Source: Lingula anatina (Eukaryota; Brachiopoda; Lingulata; Lingulida; Lingulidae). Taken from it: DNA of 64,000 bases. The stretch spans positions 266,630 through 330,629 of the forward strand of contig NW_019774491.1 of NCBI RefSeq assembly GCF_001039355.2, in the 5' to 3' direction. The position numbers and the translations under genes were made by a program. Position 1 is the stretch's first letter; the number at the start of each line of letters is the position of its first letter. Below are positions 11,782 through 26,100 of the stretch, in pieces. The notes below the pieces were generated by a model. It had not been told where the DNA came from and searched no databases. It saw nothing but the letters and a program-made list of their open reading frames with translations.

Positions 11782-13469
11782 CATTTCCAACAAAAAAAGG
11801 TCATTTCCAACAAAATAGAAATATATGAAAGTGAAATATATTACTAGGTAATTAAAATTGCTGAATCAACTTAACAAATCGGCACAACTAGTTTAATTTT
11901 CATTGGGTCGGCTGCCACACTGGCAACTAGCTATTCTTGACTGGCATTAATATATGTGAAATAATGCATGAAATATCAGCTGAGAGATAGAGGTGCACAT
12001 AACTAAAATAATGGCCAGTTACATTTGTAGCACATTCAGCGTGATGCAGGGGCTCTCAATTAAACTTTTGTGTACATGTACCTCTCACCTCAGCACGCTG
12101 CACTCAGCCATTTCTTTTAAGCACTGGCACAAATAGTCTGTATAATCAGAAAATGCTATTGTGAGTGCTATTGCATGGAACTTGGTCCTAGTGTTTGATA
12201 GGTTATTGTAAATAACCAGATTGGGTCACTTGCAGTAAATCCCAGCATGTGCTGATTACACGTTTGTGTAATTGACATTCATGTCTTGCATGACATGGTT
12301 AGATGGCCTTGCTAAATCTCGAAGTGTTATTTTTTCTTTGCTATAGCAACCCAGCCATAGCTTTATCCAGTGATGGCAGCACATTTTTATGCTGGCACCC
12401 ACCAAAGAAATTTCCCTATGAAAGTACAAAGGTAACTTTTATTTAATTGCTAAGATATTATAATCATCAATTATTGATATATAATTTTACGTTTATGCCA
12501 AAATGTATTTAGTATGAAGTGTTTGATTCTTTCCTAAGATATGAGATCTGTTCAAAATTGTTAAAAAAAGGTTTGAAAATAAGTTAAATATTTTTGTTGT
12601 TGTCTTTTAATTTAGCCTGTACCAAGATTTGAAGAAGCAGTTAGAGAGGTATTTCATTATTTGTTTAGTATTATTTGTTGTTGTTGATTGGTTTTATCCT
12701 GGGAATCAGTGTAGAAGTAAATTTTTTAAAAGGAAAAAAATTTATATTGATATCTCGGCTTATCAATGTATTTTCATGATAAAAAAATCATAAACATAAT
12801 AAATAATAATCCTCAGATTCAGAATAAGATGAACTCTTTTTACTTTTTCCTTTTAAGTTGAAAAGTTCTATTTATTTGTCAGAGAAATACTCTAATTCTA
12901 CCTAATTCTTAATTCTTCTTTCCAGGGTGACTCTGCCCTCAAAGTTCAGTATCGTTGGGATTACCACAAGAGACAGCGTCCCTCTGGTCCTACAACACGG
13001 GAACTGTCTGAGATGTTTTATACCTACAGATGGGAGTTCAGACCTAGGTAATGTAGCCTTAGATCTTTTCAACCTGAACCAGGGCCTGTCCACATTTCAG
13101 TTTTTTTTTTTTTCCAAATACAAATATCCCCAATAAATTCTGTTTATGATGTATAATAAAAATGACTTGGCAAATAAATGAAATAAAATGATTTGTTTGA
13201 ATTATTTTGAGCATGTGGCAGGAAAAAAATTGCAAGCAAGTATTGTTCTTCCTGAATAAATTCAAAAAAAGGAAATGAGTTTTATAAATTAATTTTAATT
13301 AATTTTTTTTATTGGGAGATTGGGGTGTATTTTTAGTGTAAAATCAGTTATATGCATTTCAAATGTCTGTTATCATGGCAGTGCTAATGATTTTACTTGC
13401 ATGAATTTCAGGCCAGGGAAATATAAATATAGAAAACCAAACCCTCCTCGAGACAGGGATGGTATGTAA
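11298..13469 (+). CDS. MRPL42: Mitochondrial large-subunit ribosomal protein mL42 (MRPL42)
   Basis: Six exons: 11298-11382, 11557-11617, 12347-12431, 12616-12648, 12926-13047 and 13412-13469. They encode 147 residues, against 142 in human. The start (MATCTKLSRFLASPNLNP) is basic and hydroxylated, as in a mitochondrial targeting sequence. The core NPAIALSSDGSTFLCWHPP, then FPYESTKPVPR, then TRELSEMFYTYRW and finally KPNPPRDRD align in order with vertebrate MRPL42 (ALTSDGRTIVCYHP, PYEHTKPIPRP, LSKMF, NPPKDR). It is a structural protein of the mitoribosome large subunit. The fourth exon is only 33 nt. All splice sites are GT-AG and the phases close. Confidence 0.92.
11692..11777. repeat. Compound (CA)n-poly(A)-(AT)n microsatellite
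   Basis: Short CA run, then about 23 A, then about 22 AT units, in MRPL42 intron 2. A duplicated GGTCATTTCCAACAAAA follows immediately. Confidence 0.95.
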
Positions 13470-14783
13470 GAGAGACACGTCCTACACATTGGTGTTTACT
13501 GATCAAAGAAGATGGTATATTTAAAATTTCATAGACAGGGGAACACAAAAAGGCAGTGGAAACATTCATAAAGGGATGTGATTTGTGAAGTCTGCTTCTG
13601 TGAAAAGGGCTTGTGTATGAAGATGGATGGGAACAAGGGCAGGTGGACAGAACGTGATGTCAGTGTAATATAGAATGCAATCATGGGCAGATCCATAGGG
13701 GTTATTAGAAGCTGTGCCTTTCCTTTTCCAAAGATAGGCTTGTTTATCTACCCATCCACCCCCAGCATCAAAGAAAAGAAGAAATCCCACTCTCTGAGAC
13801 CCTCTGAACAGGGTTTTCACATATGTAAAGTAAGTTCATAATTAGTGAAAGAAAAGGGGAAACGGAGGGTGGAAATATCCTGGTTCCAGCATTAATGGCT
13901 GTGCTATTTTCTTTTGAGAAATGGCTTTTTCATTTCTCACTTATTGGTAAGTGCACTAACTTTGAGTGAGGTTACAATTGACATACAGACAGGAGAATTT
14001 TAACACGTAACTTTGAAGTGATGATGTTCAAATTGTCAACTTATTAAGATTGAGAGAAGCACTTTGATGTCAATCTTCATTTTTTTTAAGTTCAGGAATA
14101 TGGGTCTCATAGGCAACTTCCAAAGTGTACTTTGCATTCAAAGTGACAGCCATTAAAATTATTTTTTTACATCACCTTTTTGGGTTCCGACTTTAACAAT
14201 ATGTCATAAATGGTGGCACAAACTCATTTTGGATATTGGACAACAACAGTTACTTATGAAAATGGAATATAAGACAAATGTAATCTCTTTTTTGTATTAA
14301 AATTATTTTTATTGAACAACGAAGTTATTATTTGTTAATATACTTTTTGTCACTCTAATGTATTATTATTGCCTAGTCATGTTAGTGGTGGTAACACACT
14401 GACATTTTAAAATCTGACATTGTTGGTGTAGACATGAGGTAACTTTTGCAGCAAATAATGCATTCACCCAACTCTTCAGATGTTTTTCTTCTTTTCAAGG
14501 AAAAAACATACCTATGATAATTTAAATGTTAGTATAAAAATCAACAATCACAGTCACACAAATTGTCCATGACTACATAATTATTAAACAACACAAAAAT
14601 TACACTGACTGATGTAAATTCATATACCCAGGTAGATTAAGAACAATAGGATAAACTTAGTCATCTGTTATCCATAAACCTGTTGGATAAATGAAGGAGT
14701 AAACAAGACTAGTTGCCAGAGAAAGCACATATACTTCAATATCTTTACCTAGGGTTTACAAAGTGTAACCTTGTTTTTCAAAA

Positions 14784-14834
<51 letters not shown>

Positions 14835-16464
14835 ACAACAAAAACATATAAACAGCAATAATGAAGCTGCCTTAAATAGTATGTTGGAACAAGCATTGAA
14901 AGAAAATGTTTTTAAATGCTGAAGAAGCTAAAGATTAATTCAGAATTACAATTGGAGTGAAGTTAGAATTATCAGTGTTGAAGAGATTAATTTATTTTAT
15001 TGAATCTTTTGATTGACGTTTGAATTGAACACTTCTAAACTAAAATATTTCAATTCATTTCATTTTAGAACTACACCATGCTCAGTGGTATACTACCCTT
15101 GGATGTAAAGCACATTGATTATCAATATAATACAGCGTAAGATTAATTAATGATGAGATAATCTTTCAATACATGTGTACTTAGTCCTGCATAATTCTTA
15201 AGCAGTTAAGTTATTGTTAGAGGCAACCTAGCAACAGTTGCTACTTACTTATAACATAATTCTTGCCTCACCGTGGCTGGAAATGTTAATACTTTTATGG
15301 CACCTCTATAAAAATGAGAGTAAATGAAAAGATTAGCTTTTCTTTACTGTAAAAAAAATATTTACTTAGCTGAAAAACACATCCTGCACTTCTATACACT
15401 GTTCGTAACTTTCATACTACTTAAGTATGTCAAAGGATCGAGTGAAACAACAGCAATTTCATGCATTATATTCTGAGTGAAGTTCTTAAATAGAGGATAA
15501 TAATACACTGGTAATTGCTAAAAACAGGGCAGTCTTCCAATTTTCTATGGCATGATCATTTAATGCCTTGATTATACAATACTGAATGCTGAGCATAAAT
15601 AAGCAGTCCATAACTGAGACTTAATTCTGTTTTCTCCTGCAAAATCAATTCCTCCATTTCCTGTTAGAGTTCAGCTTTTCTTGGTTGCATTGAATTAACC
15701 TAGACTCTGTGCTTTGAAAATTACATTTTTCCAGAATTGACATATTAATGTTAGATTACTTCAAAAAGTTGTATAATTACATGGTTTTAATGTAAAGAGA
15801 CTGACATGAAACTGGACTATCCAAAAACTTACATGAGCACCTACAGTAAACATGGAATGTTTTAGAATTTTGTTCTTGATAATGACTTGGATTTCAAGAT
15901 TCCTTGAATTATGAGCCCTTGTGATTTGAATGTCAGTGAACTTTTCTTACCTGACACGTGGAATACCCAGTACAGATATATTAAAATTGTAAACCTAAGT
16001 AATCTATATGGTGAATAATTCTCCTTATTTTGAATTGGTCTTTATCTGTTAATCTAGACGCAGTGTCCCCTGAGAATCATGTCCCTTTCAAAATTACAGA
16101 GAAAAAACCATTCAATAAATTTCTGTTTGATCTCTTTGTGCATTAACAATCTTTTTTCACAGACTGGCTGGAATAATACCCTTTCTTCTGCCGTATTGCA
16201 GTATCCGGTTATTTCATTGAATAATTGAACCTAAGCAGTGAACCTGTGATACAGAAGACCCTGCATAACTCAAGATATTTAGGACTGGAAAATTTGTTTA
16301 AATTACACCAAAGTTACCCTTATTTCATAATTTCAAGCCAAAGAGAAAAAAATGCTTTCTACAAAATTTCTTACAATAAAACCACAATTTGATTTATAAG
16401 GAGAAGAGTTATATGTGAAGTGTACTGAACCCCATTTTAAAAAAATGACTACAGCAGGGTGTTT
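13470..16464. other. Intergenic, MRPL42 to TEX36-like gene
   Basis: This 3 kb stretch separates two convergent genes. It holds an (AT)n tract at about 14787-14829. No ORF here resembles a known protein; the short open frame near 13566-13820 lacks splice or family support. I see only presumed 3' UTRs and unique AT-rich sequence. Confidence 0.6.
14787..14829. repeat. (AT)n microsatellite
   Basis: About 20 AT units between MRPL42 and the TEX36-like gene. Confidence 0.95.
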
Positions 16465-19418
16465 TCACTGCACCACCGTTGTTGCACCTGGAAGAGACAC
16501 CTGTGTGGAAGCTGGAGTGCAGGTAGCTGGAGGATATGTCGCTGTGGCTTGAGGAATCCGCCTCGTTGTAGTGGGGGCTACATTCCAGCTCATACATGAT
16601 GCTACAGTCTCCCTAGCTTTTGCAGTGTGTGGTCTTAACTGTCTCTGTCCTGTTGTAAGTAAAATTTGGTTATTCATTGCACACAATGTATCTCTGTTAG
16701 GGTTGTCCTTGCCATGGGCATAACGATATGTTGTAGTGGCTTTAAAGTCAGGATCAAAAGAGGATTTGGGTCTTTTAATGAAAAGCTGCTCCCTTGCATT
16801 GGCATGGACATTGTAATTGAGTTTATAAGTGGACACGTGTGGCTCTGAGCGATCAAGCTCTTTCTTGTGTGGCATCCATGTGATCAGATCTGGTTTGAAT
16901 GTGCTCACGTATGGGGTTTTAACACGACGTCTGCCAAGACCCTGAAATAAGAAAAATATATTAAATCTCATTGGTGATGCAACTTTAAAAATATAAAAGT
17001 TATGTCTGAGAGGATTCCGCCAACACATTTGCCCATCATAAAACGGGTAACAGTAGACTTTATGTGGCTCTGATGCCTGCCAGAGGCTGAATATTGGTAT
17101 TTATACCCATATGTATGTAATTCATTTATCGTGCTATACTTTCAAATAATGGCTGTATAATTGATTATATTGTCATTTTTATTGTTTTAATTTTGTACTT
17201 TGAAAAGGTCATCTTGGCAGCAGGAATTCTAAAATTTCTGTGTGTAAGCCTGCATTGCATCATAAATAAGCAATGTTTTGGTGAAGTTAAAAGAAAATGT
17301 TGAACAAAGATATGCCTTTTAATGGATATAGGTCTATTTTATAATTTCCTTTCTCTGATAAAATAAAATGTGCCTGACTAATCCACTACCACTAATTAAA
17401 TTTCTTGTATTTGTGCACTGTGTGTGTGTTGCCAAGTATATCATTTCAGTTGAACAAAATTATGTTTTTTTCACAAACCAGTACAAATAATGGAGTCGAT
17501 AAGAGCTCAGCTGTAATCGAAAAGGAATTTGCTTTGTCTGTATATGTGCTGCTTCTGTGTACCTACATACATTTTAAGCACAATGTTGGTGCAATCCTTT
17601 GTGACTACAAAATTGTAAATACTCAGAGGTGAAGGGGTAACCTTACTCTTCACAAAAACATCAAACACGGGGGATATCATTTGTTAATCCTGAACTGATT
17701 TGTTTGCTATGAATACTTTTATTAAAAGAGAAAATACAAAAGGCTTAATAATGGCCTGCTTTTTTGTGCCTTGAACAAAAATACAGTATCTGCATTGCAC
17801 TGGGTCAGACCAGACTTGTTAGGAAAAATCTGTACTGTATGAATTAAGCCAGCCACTTTCATAACCATAGAAATTATTATGCTATATACTTAAAAAGCTG
17901 TTCTGGTGCATTTTAAGACAATGATATATTTTCCTCATCTAGCACTAAATGCTACAAAACCCTAGTTGTATATGAAGAAATACTATTTTTTTGTCTCCAA
18001 AATAAAATAAGCTGGATCTTATTCTAGTATTTTTGTACTCAGACGTGATGGGTCTCATAAAGTAACTGTTAAAAACATTGATAGCTAACCACTGATTATC
18101 TGTGCATTAAAATCATCATAAACGGAGGGAGAAAGAATAATGATCTATGTTACTTCAGAAGAAATGTACTTCTTTGTTAATTATGACAAGTATTCGACAT
18201 CTTTGCACTTTTAAGTGTTTGTTTTTATTAAAATAAACTCAAAGGTTTTAACTTGAAGGCCTTAATAAGAGGTGAAATGGAGAACCCAAGCTACAGCTCA
18301 GGAGGTCCGCTACTTTTGAGGTCAAAATATTACAAAATAAGAGTGTTGGAGCACTGACTATGTTCTCAGGCTATACAGCAACTTACCTGTTCAAAATATA
18401 AAGCATCATTTAGGAAAGCTTCTCTGTTGTCGTGATGAGAAAACACATGCCTTGCCACATTTTCCTGGAACAAAAAAATTGATAGAAAATAATGATGAAT
18501 TTAATTGAAATTTATCCCTTACTGTGCTGAAAGTGACTTTGGATAATTCTGCTTAATTGTTGAAAATGCAACCAGCTTTCAGTGTGTTGACCAGTACCAA
18601 ATATGAAATGATATAATTGATTCTTATAATAAATAAATAAATAAAACAAACTTTTACACGATTTTAAATATTTTTTAGTCAGTTATGCTTTCATATAATA
18701 TACTTTGTGGTAAAATGGTAATGAAAATAATACAAGGATTAATGATTGACTGCAACCTTAACTAATGACATTGTATTGGTCCATACAAGTCCATTACAGG
18801 AACACATACTGTACGTAGGAATTTCATCAGGGTGAGGGTTGTTTGGAATGTGATACTGGGTACTTTATTATAAGAAATAAAAACATTTGTGCAAATCATA
18901 ATTCAGATTTTGTATGAGGTCCTGTTAGATGCCAAATGGGCATTTTGGGCCTCAATATAAAATAATAACAAGTAATCTGTTAAGACTTACCCCTGAGCGC
19001 TTTATAAACTTCTTCGGTGGTGACGGTTTTGCCAAATAACGGAATTCATTTATATAATCATTCCTAGATTTACTGCGAAAATGCCCATAGTAGCCAGTAG
19101 GAAACTGCAAAAGATCAGTAAAGATACTGATTTACTACTGTCAGTGATAGTTTTTAATTCAAAACTTACATCAAATAATATATAATAAAGCAAGGATATT
19201 ACTTTCATTGACACTGTAGTGAGGGGATAAACTATAACATTATTTCATAATACAAAATGAATGTGGTAAGTGGATATTAAGCAGCATAGTTCAATCTTAT
19301 CGTAGGAATCAATTCTCTTAGATAAAACAAAGATCTGCCAGCAAACGTATCACAAATTTCACTGTATCGCAAACTTGGTACTTACCCATGTTCCCTCAAT
19401 TAGTTTCAAATTTGCCAT
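16465..19418 (-). CDS. TEX36-like HDNR-domain protein
   Basis: Four exons: 19386-19418, 18991-19104, 18387-18464 and 16465-16941. They encode 233 residues starting MANLKLIEGTW. The diagnostic block FSHHDNREAFLNDALYFEQ followed by GLGRRR, split across exons 3 and 4, matches human TEX36 (FSVHDNRHSFENSGYYL then GLGRKK), which defines the HDNR family. The segment before it (WFPTGYYGHF...KPSPPKKF) also fits the TEX36 N-terminus (RWFPHIG). Mammalian TEX36 is testis-expressed and its molecular role is not established. The Tyr/Thr-rich tail with STYK and TTYRYAHG phrases resembles ciliary microtubule-inner proteins, so a sperm or ciliary axoneme role is a reasonable inference only. The C-terminal tail is longer than in mammals. 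Confidence 0.8.
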
Positions 19419-20018
19419 AATTCTCTAAATATCCTATCGAAGATACATGTTCTATAAAAACGAAATACAAACTAGTCAACACATGGACCTGGCATAACAA
19501 TTGAAAGTCATGGATCTCTAGGTGAAATATAGCTTCAATTCATCGGCTATACAGGTGGATTGTTTACCGTATCCAACCACTTCAATCACCTGTTTACACG
19601 GAAGTGAAAATACACGCTTACAGGGGTCATAGGTCAGAGGTCAGGCACATAGTGACAAGGAAATACACGAGCGTGCGGAACGCAATCTTTCATCATATTT
19701 TTAGACTAGGTTGAATATTAATCAAATTCATAATTTATGAAATGAATATATTTATTTATACGAATTCGATAAATACCGTACGCTATATAATTCATATGCT
19801 TGTTATTATTATTTTTTTATTCTTGATATATGACATTCTTTATTTTTTTAGCACATCGTTCGTCTGCTTGACACAGTGGTGACACTTTTTACATTGTATA
19901 GGCCGAAAAGTTGCTATTATTTAAACGGATTTACGAATATTTTTAATTCCAAGTCAAGACATGTGAACGACAATCGGGATTTTTACAAATCAACAATAAT
20001 TTTAAAAGTTAAAAGGTC
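19419..20018. promoter_or_regulatory. Inferred divergent promoter, TEX36-like / IHO1
   Basis: About 600 bp separate the two divergent start codons. There is a GC-richer patch (TACACGAGCGTGCGGAACGC, near 19665-19684), followed by AT-rich sequence. Both neighbours are germline genes in mammals, which fits coordinated control, but no specific site is demonstrated. Confidence 0.45.
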
Positions 20019-22536
20019 ATGTTTAGTTCTGCAAATCAAGCCAGCACGAAGGATCTGTACGTGACAAATCCAGGGTAAGTTAGTATTTAAGAATTTGCTC
20101 TGCATAACAAAGTTTTGAAAATTAGATAAACATAAGTGAAAGCGCTTAATTTTTACTTTAATTGAAAATATATGATCATTTTAACTTTGCGTCCACTTCC
20201 CGTGTTTCCCTCACGCTCTCAACTCTTTTAATTTCTTCTTAACTTTTCATATCTTTATTAAGCAAGAAATTATTATAAAGTAAGAAATTATTATTATAAA
20301 GCAAGAAAAATGGTTAATGATGGCCTGTTGTCTCTTTACTTGATCAATCATTATGCTCTGCAACCAGTGTTTGCCACTAAGGAAAATTAGTCGCTGGACT
20401 GAAGGTCCAGCCATCATGAAAAATAGCTGGACTGAATGTCTGCCGGGTGGGAAAACTTCTTGGCCCGTTCTGAAAGTTGTCTGCCCCTGGCAGACGGTCC
20501 AGCCTTAATTTCTAACACTGTCTGCAACTGTGTTATTTGATAATGATAGAAACAGTAGTGAAACACTGGTTAAACATGATTTAGAATGGGAAAATGCAGT
20601 AGAATGGCCAGTATATACTACTTTACTTAATGTATCTTCAATGTATTTGTAGACTGAAACATACATGACATTGACTTAATATTTCTGATATTATTGTAAG
20701 TTTTTACATATACCTTCATATTAATCATATTTATTTTTTTAAATTTCATTAATTTCATTGTGTATTATTATTATTTTTTATTTTTAAATGTGTCAAGTGC
20801 CTCTTAGTCAACAGATTGATACCATTGCATCTATTTTCAGTCAACTTCTTGGAAACAGATATGACTGCAATAATGATTCGGCTTTTAGTTCAAGTAGTAA
20901 TTCTCAATACCTGTACTCTCAGAGAAGTGGATCACAGGAATATTCCCAGCAATTTGTCCCACAAGGAAGTGAGGTACTAGCTTGTGGTACATCAGTTCAA
21001 TATGAAAAATATTTCAACAGTCACTATAGCCTAACATACTCCTGTGATGTTTACATGTTTTTAAAAGTTATGATTTTATAATGTAGGCCCTATAGGTTTT
21101 ATGACAAAAGTAATTATTGTTCATCAGTTTTATCTTTATTTTCTTTTCAGTCTCCTAGGTCAAATTTTTATCAGAAGTATAAAGCTATGAGTCCTCTGTT
21201 CAGTAATGAAAACAATCCATACAGAAGCAGTGCACAAGCTCCAGGGAAGATAAACTACCAGCAGCAGTTGCAAATTAACAAGGCAAAGGCCAGAGACAGA
21301 GATGAAAGGTTGGTCAAAATAAAACATATGGAATAAATGTCAAAAATTATATAATCAGCGTAACAAAAATATCTTGTAACAAAATTTAAGAGAAACTGTT
21401 TAGATAGTTTTTTATTTTTACAGAGACCTGTTGGATTCTATCGTAACAACAGTCAGAGAATGCACTCAAGAAGTAAGTTAAAAATCATCTATGAAAATGT
21501 AAGAAAGTTTGCCAGCACGTTCATAATAATAATAATGTCTGATATTACACAGATTTAATATTCATGTAAAAAAATTAAGAATTTTAAATTGTGTCACAAA
21601 AGAAGAAGTAATTAACAACCATTTTTCTTCAGGTTACTGGAACAGTAGCTTCCATGAAAAAGGACATCCACCAAGGCATCAGAACAAATGATGAAAAGGT
21701 GACAGATATGTTAGAAAAAAGTGAGCATAATGAGAATAAAATGATAATATTTTTTAATGTGTCAGTCTGATGTATAAAACCATGAGGGGAGTTGATTTAT
21801 AGAAATAACATAGTATAATCCAAAATATGTAAATAAATTTATATTTAGAAATTTAAAAGAAAGGTATATAATCTTCCTATTTATTTAACACAAATCAAAC
21901 TTTATTAGCCATGAAGTAATATATTTACACTACAAATTTTTGTGACTGAATCCCTGATAGCACACATTTGAAATATCTTTAAAAAAAAATATTATTTTTT
22001 ATTAGTCAAAACAGATATGAACAAGAACTACGAAAAACTACTGAAAGTGCTGGAAGAAAGAGAACAAGACAAGGAAAAACTGAAGGACATGGAAAAGAGT
22101 CTCACTGCTGTACATATTTTAAAGCATTAGAAGTCTGTTATAGTTCTGAAAAATTAAAGTTTGTGGTATATAGAATGGCATTTCAGTAATTATATTTTCT
22201 TTGTGTGTTTTTTCTTTACCTCAGTAGTTACTCACAGCTGCTTTCAGTGGTAACTATAATTATCAGCCACAATAATAAATTTATTTTAAATATGACACAG
22301 TCAAAAAGGTCTATTTGCCACATTTCATGATAATATTTTGTATTATAGAAAGATGCAATGATCTCACAATTGCAAAATGACCTAGAAAAACTGAGACTAC
22401 AGAAGGAGGAAAAAATTGTTGCCTCTTTAAAACAGACATATGCTGAGCAGCAAGAATTAAACAGACAGCAGATACATCAGCTACATCAGGCACAAGTACA
22501 GCATATTGAGGAACAGACTAAAAGACGGAGGTAATG

Positions 22537-22623
<87 letters not shown>

Positions 22624-23080
22624 GGTACTCGTTGCTTATAGTGCCAACATTATTAAATTTATGAGCTGAAGCAGTAGGCAATTAGTGAGTAATAAAATCA
22701 GTTTTTAATGTACTGATATTGGATTGGTGTAGATTAAACTTGGAATGAAGACTCATGATATAAAAAAGGACATGAATTGTTATGGTAATCAGTATCACAT
22801 TTTTTTAAATAGCAGAAATGTAACTTTTCTTGTTGACAGGGATCAAACTGAAGGACAAGAAAAGCAGCACCAGCAGCTTAGGAGTGAGAGCAGAAAACAA
22901 ATCAAAGAATTGGAACACAAGTAAAAAATAACTTCATCTGTATCAAGTGATAAATATTCAATATTCAAAAATTAAATATTAAATTTTTTGGATATGTGAA
23001 ATAAAAAATTTACTTTGTAACATATTTGAAATTATAACAGTTTACACTGTAAAAACAAATTTGGTGAAATTTTAAGGTCA

Positions 23081-23116
<36 letters not shown>

Positions 23117-26100
23117 TTGTCTTTCCTCCCTCTTTAAATAAGGTCTGATTGAACTTGGCTGTCACTAAATGTTAAATCTTCCATTATCTCTGATTACCTG
23201 TAATGGCATTTAATAATTAGTGCCCATATATAAGTAGTCAAAAATGTCATGATTATTCCAACTGCATGCCATCCACACAAACCACCCATTGGAAGCAGAT
23301 AAAATACCAAACAGATTGCTACAGTATATAATATGTATATTAAAATCAGTTTTCAGCTTTGTGTATAAAAGTAAATACAGAAATGTAAATAAAATAGTTT
23401 CGGCTTACCCTTACAGAGTCACTCAAGAGCTAGATACACAGCAAAAGCAGCTGGAGCATCACATGAGAGAGATCACAGAATCCTACTGCCAATTACTGGA
23501 GCACAAACATGAACAGCAGAAACAAGATTTGGAAAAGTGGTTGGTGCAACAGATGCAAGGAAAAACACAAAAAGGTTTTGTATTACAGGAAGATTCATTC
23601 ATATTTCTTTCTAAAAATACACAAACACACTCAAAGACAACTTACAGTCATTCTTATTAACTCAATTCTTCCAAATAAATATATTCTGTTTATAGTTATC
23701 AGCTAGTTTAATAGAATTGCTTTCGTTTTGGATTTTGGAAAATATACATGATTTTTCTTGAACTTAAACTACTTAATTGTTTTGATATCAAAAGTATTGG
23801 AAATGCGAATTAACATTTTGCCCAATAAAATTGTTTATGGTTTGTGATATTCATAAGGAAAAAAACTTTAGGAATGGATTGGTTTTTGATACGGGCTTAA
23901 TAGCTTACATTTCATGTGAGTTATTCAGCACTTAATTTACACTCAAGTAGACACGGCTTTCCAAAGACAGCAAGAGCAGAAACTGATTGAACTCCAAAAC
24001 CAGCAGAGATTTGAAGTCCAGTCATACATTCAGGAGCAAATAAGGCAGATGAACTTGGCCAAGGAGAGACAATATACAGAACAAATGAATCAATTCCATC
24101 ATCTCAAAGAAAGAGATAAAAACAGCTTGCAAGAAAAGGTACCTTTGTTTAACTATCTCATAAAATGCAGTAGTTGTTATTATGGTAGTTGTTTAATGTT
24201 AGTTTAAGTTTGACTCATCTTTTATTTAGCATGATTATATTCTTTAGTACATTCATTTTTTTGTACCAAAGACCAATTTAATTGTGCAGAGCAGAGCATT
24301 GTTCTGAAAATATGTATTTGTTAAAAAACAAAACAAACCCTATTCTCTCTAGCTAAATCAACATCTCTTACAACATAAGCAAGAACAACAACTACAATAT
24401 CAGTGGTATGAGAAAAAGCTCCAAGACATGCAGATGAAACATAAGGAAGAAATAAGAAGACTTGAACAAAATATGCATGATCAAGTCAGTAAATCAGGTA
24501 GGGGTGAAGGTGTAGACTAGCAATTATATTTTAACAGTTAAGATATCTACATAGGAAGTTCTAAACAAGTTTCAAGTGTAATAAATATAAAATTACAAAG
24601 TCAACTTATCTAAGAGCACTATCCTATTGACCAGATAAAAATGTGCATTAACCTTGTTAAATGTATTTTTTTTTATAAACAGTAAACATGTTTTCTTCAT
24701 TGTGTTACAGTTGTGGAAGATAGAAAATTAGACCATGGACAAACAAGTAGCTTGTCCACTCTGCTTCAAAAACCTGTCCACACATCTACAGGGCAGCTTG
24801 TAACATGTCAGAAAGATGTTATAGCGTCAAGTCTTGAAGATACATGTCATCCAACAGATAACTGCAACATTGGCTCATATAACATTAGACAACATGACAG
24901 TGTCTTATTCTCAAAAGAACAAGTGATGTATAACAGCAGACCTCCAACAATGCAGTCTACAAGAACAACAATTGCTTCCCAGGATATCCCCACCATATTT
25001 CAGTCTCATGTCACAGTCCCTGTAACAGCCAATGCAACAGTTTCCAGCATGAACCAGCAACAGAATCCAAAGCCAGCACATGCAGTAGATGCCATTTCCA
25101 ACAGCCATCAACAGTGTGCCATGCTACCAATGCAGGGGGCTGGAGCAGTATCTAGTGTACAAGGGCAGGCTACACTAGTACCTCCCATGCAGGCACCAGG
25201 GATAGATACATTGTCCTCATCATCAAGTACAACCACACTCTGGCCTCAACAACATCAGTCCACATTTGTATCTCCAATGCCACAAGGTAGAGGCACCACA
25301 ATGATAGGCCCCTTTAGAAGGAATAGCACATTTTCTCCAGTGGCCACAGTACTTCCTCAGAGGCAGTCAGGTTTCACAGGAAAACATGGTGAAGAATACA
25401 ACATCACAAGCAAAGCCAGTTCGGCAGTTCAGAGCTTAAATAACAGTGCTATGGGCCAACACAGCACTGTGAATGTGTCAGAGGAACAGGACAAATTAGA
25501 AAACCCCCAAAATAGGAAATCATTGGCACCTAGGAGTCCCAAACACAGAAAAGATAAAGGCAAGGGTAAAAAGCCTGTAAAGCAGCCTAGCAATCAACAG
25601 AAGAAGAGGTCGGAACTTGACATCATAAAGGAAAATTCCCATTTGATTGTAGGCTCAAGACTCAGACAGAGAGGCATTACATCAAACTCCTTCCACAGTG
25701 AGGTAGTTCCTGACAAGGTGGTCAATTCCACAGATAAGCAACAAGAGGTTTCCATGGACCAAACAAGTGACAGAAAACAAAAGAAATCTAAGTATCAACA
25801 AAATTACAACACAGCTTTATCTGAAAGAAACTTGAGAGACAAGTCTATCAATTTAAACCAAGAGTTGCATAATGTAAATGACAAAGATGCAGTGAACACT
25901 CTTGCAAAGAAAAGTGGTATGCAATATGAGAAAACTGGTGCTCCAGACAAATCCTCACACAGAGAAGAAACCCAGTCTACAAAGAAGTTGTTTGTCAATA
26001 CTAATGGAAACGTCGACAAAAGATCCTTGTAAGTTAAATAAAAATAATTTTTTGCAGATGTATAATAACATTGTTTTCAATTTTCATACTGCCTGTCACA

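Noticed and set aside
22481-22681. ORF with a long IY repeat
   Set aside because: Translation of the (AT)n microsatellite.
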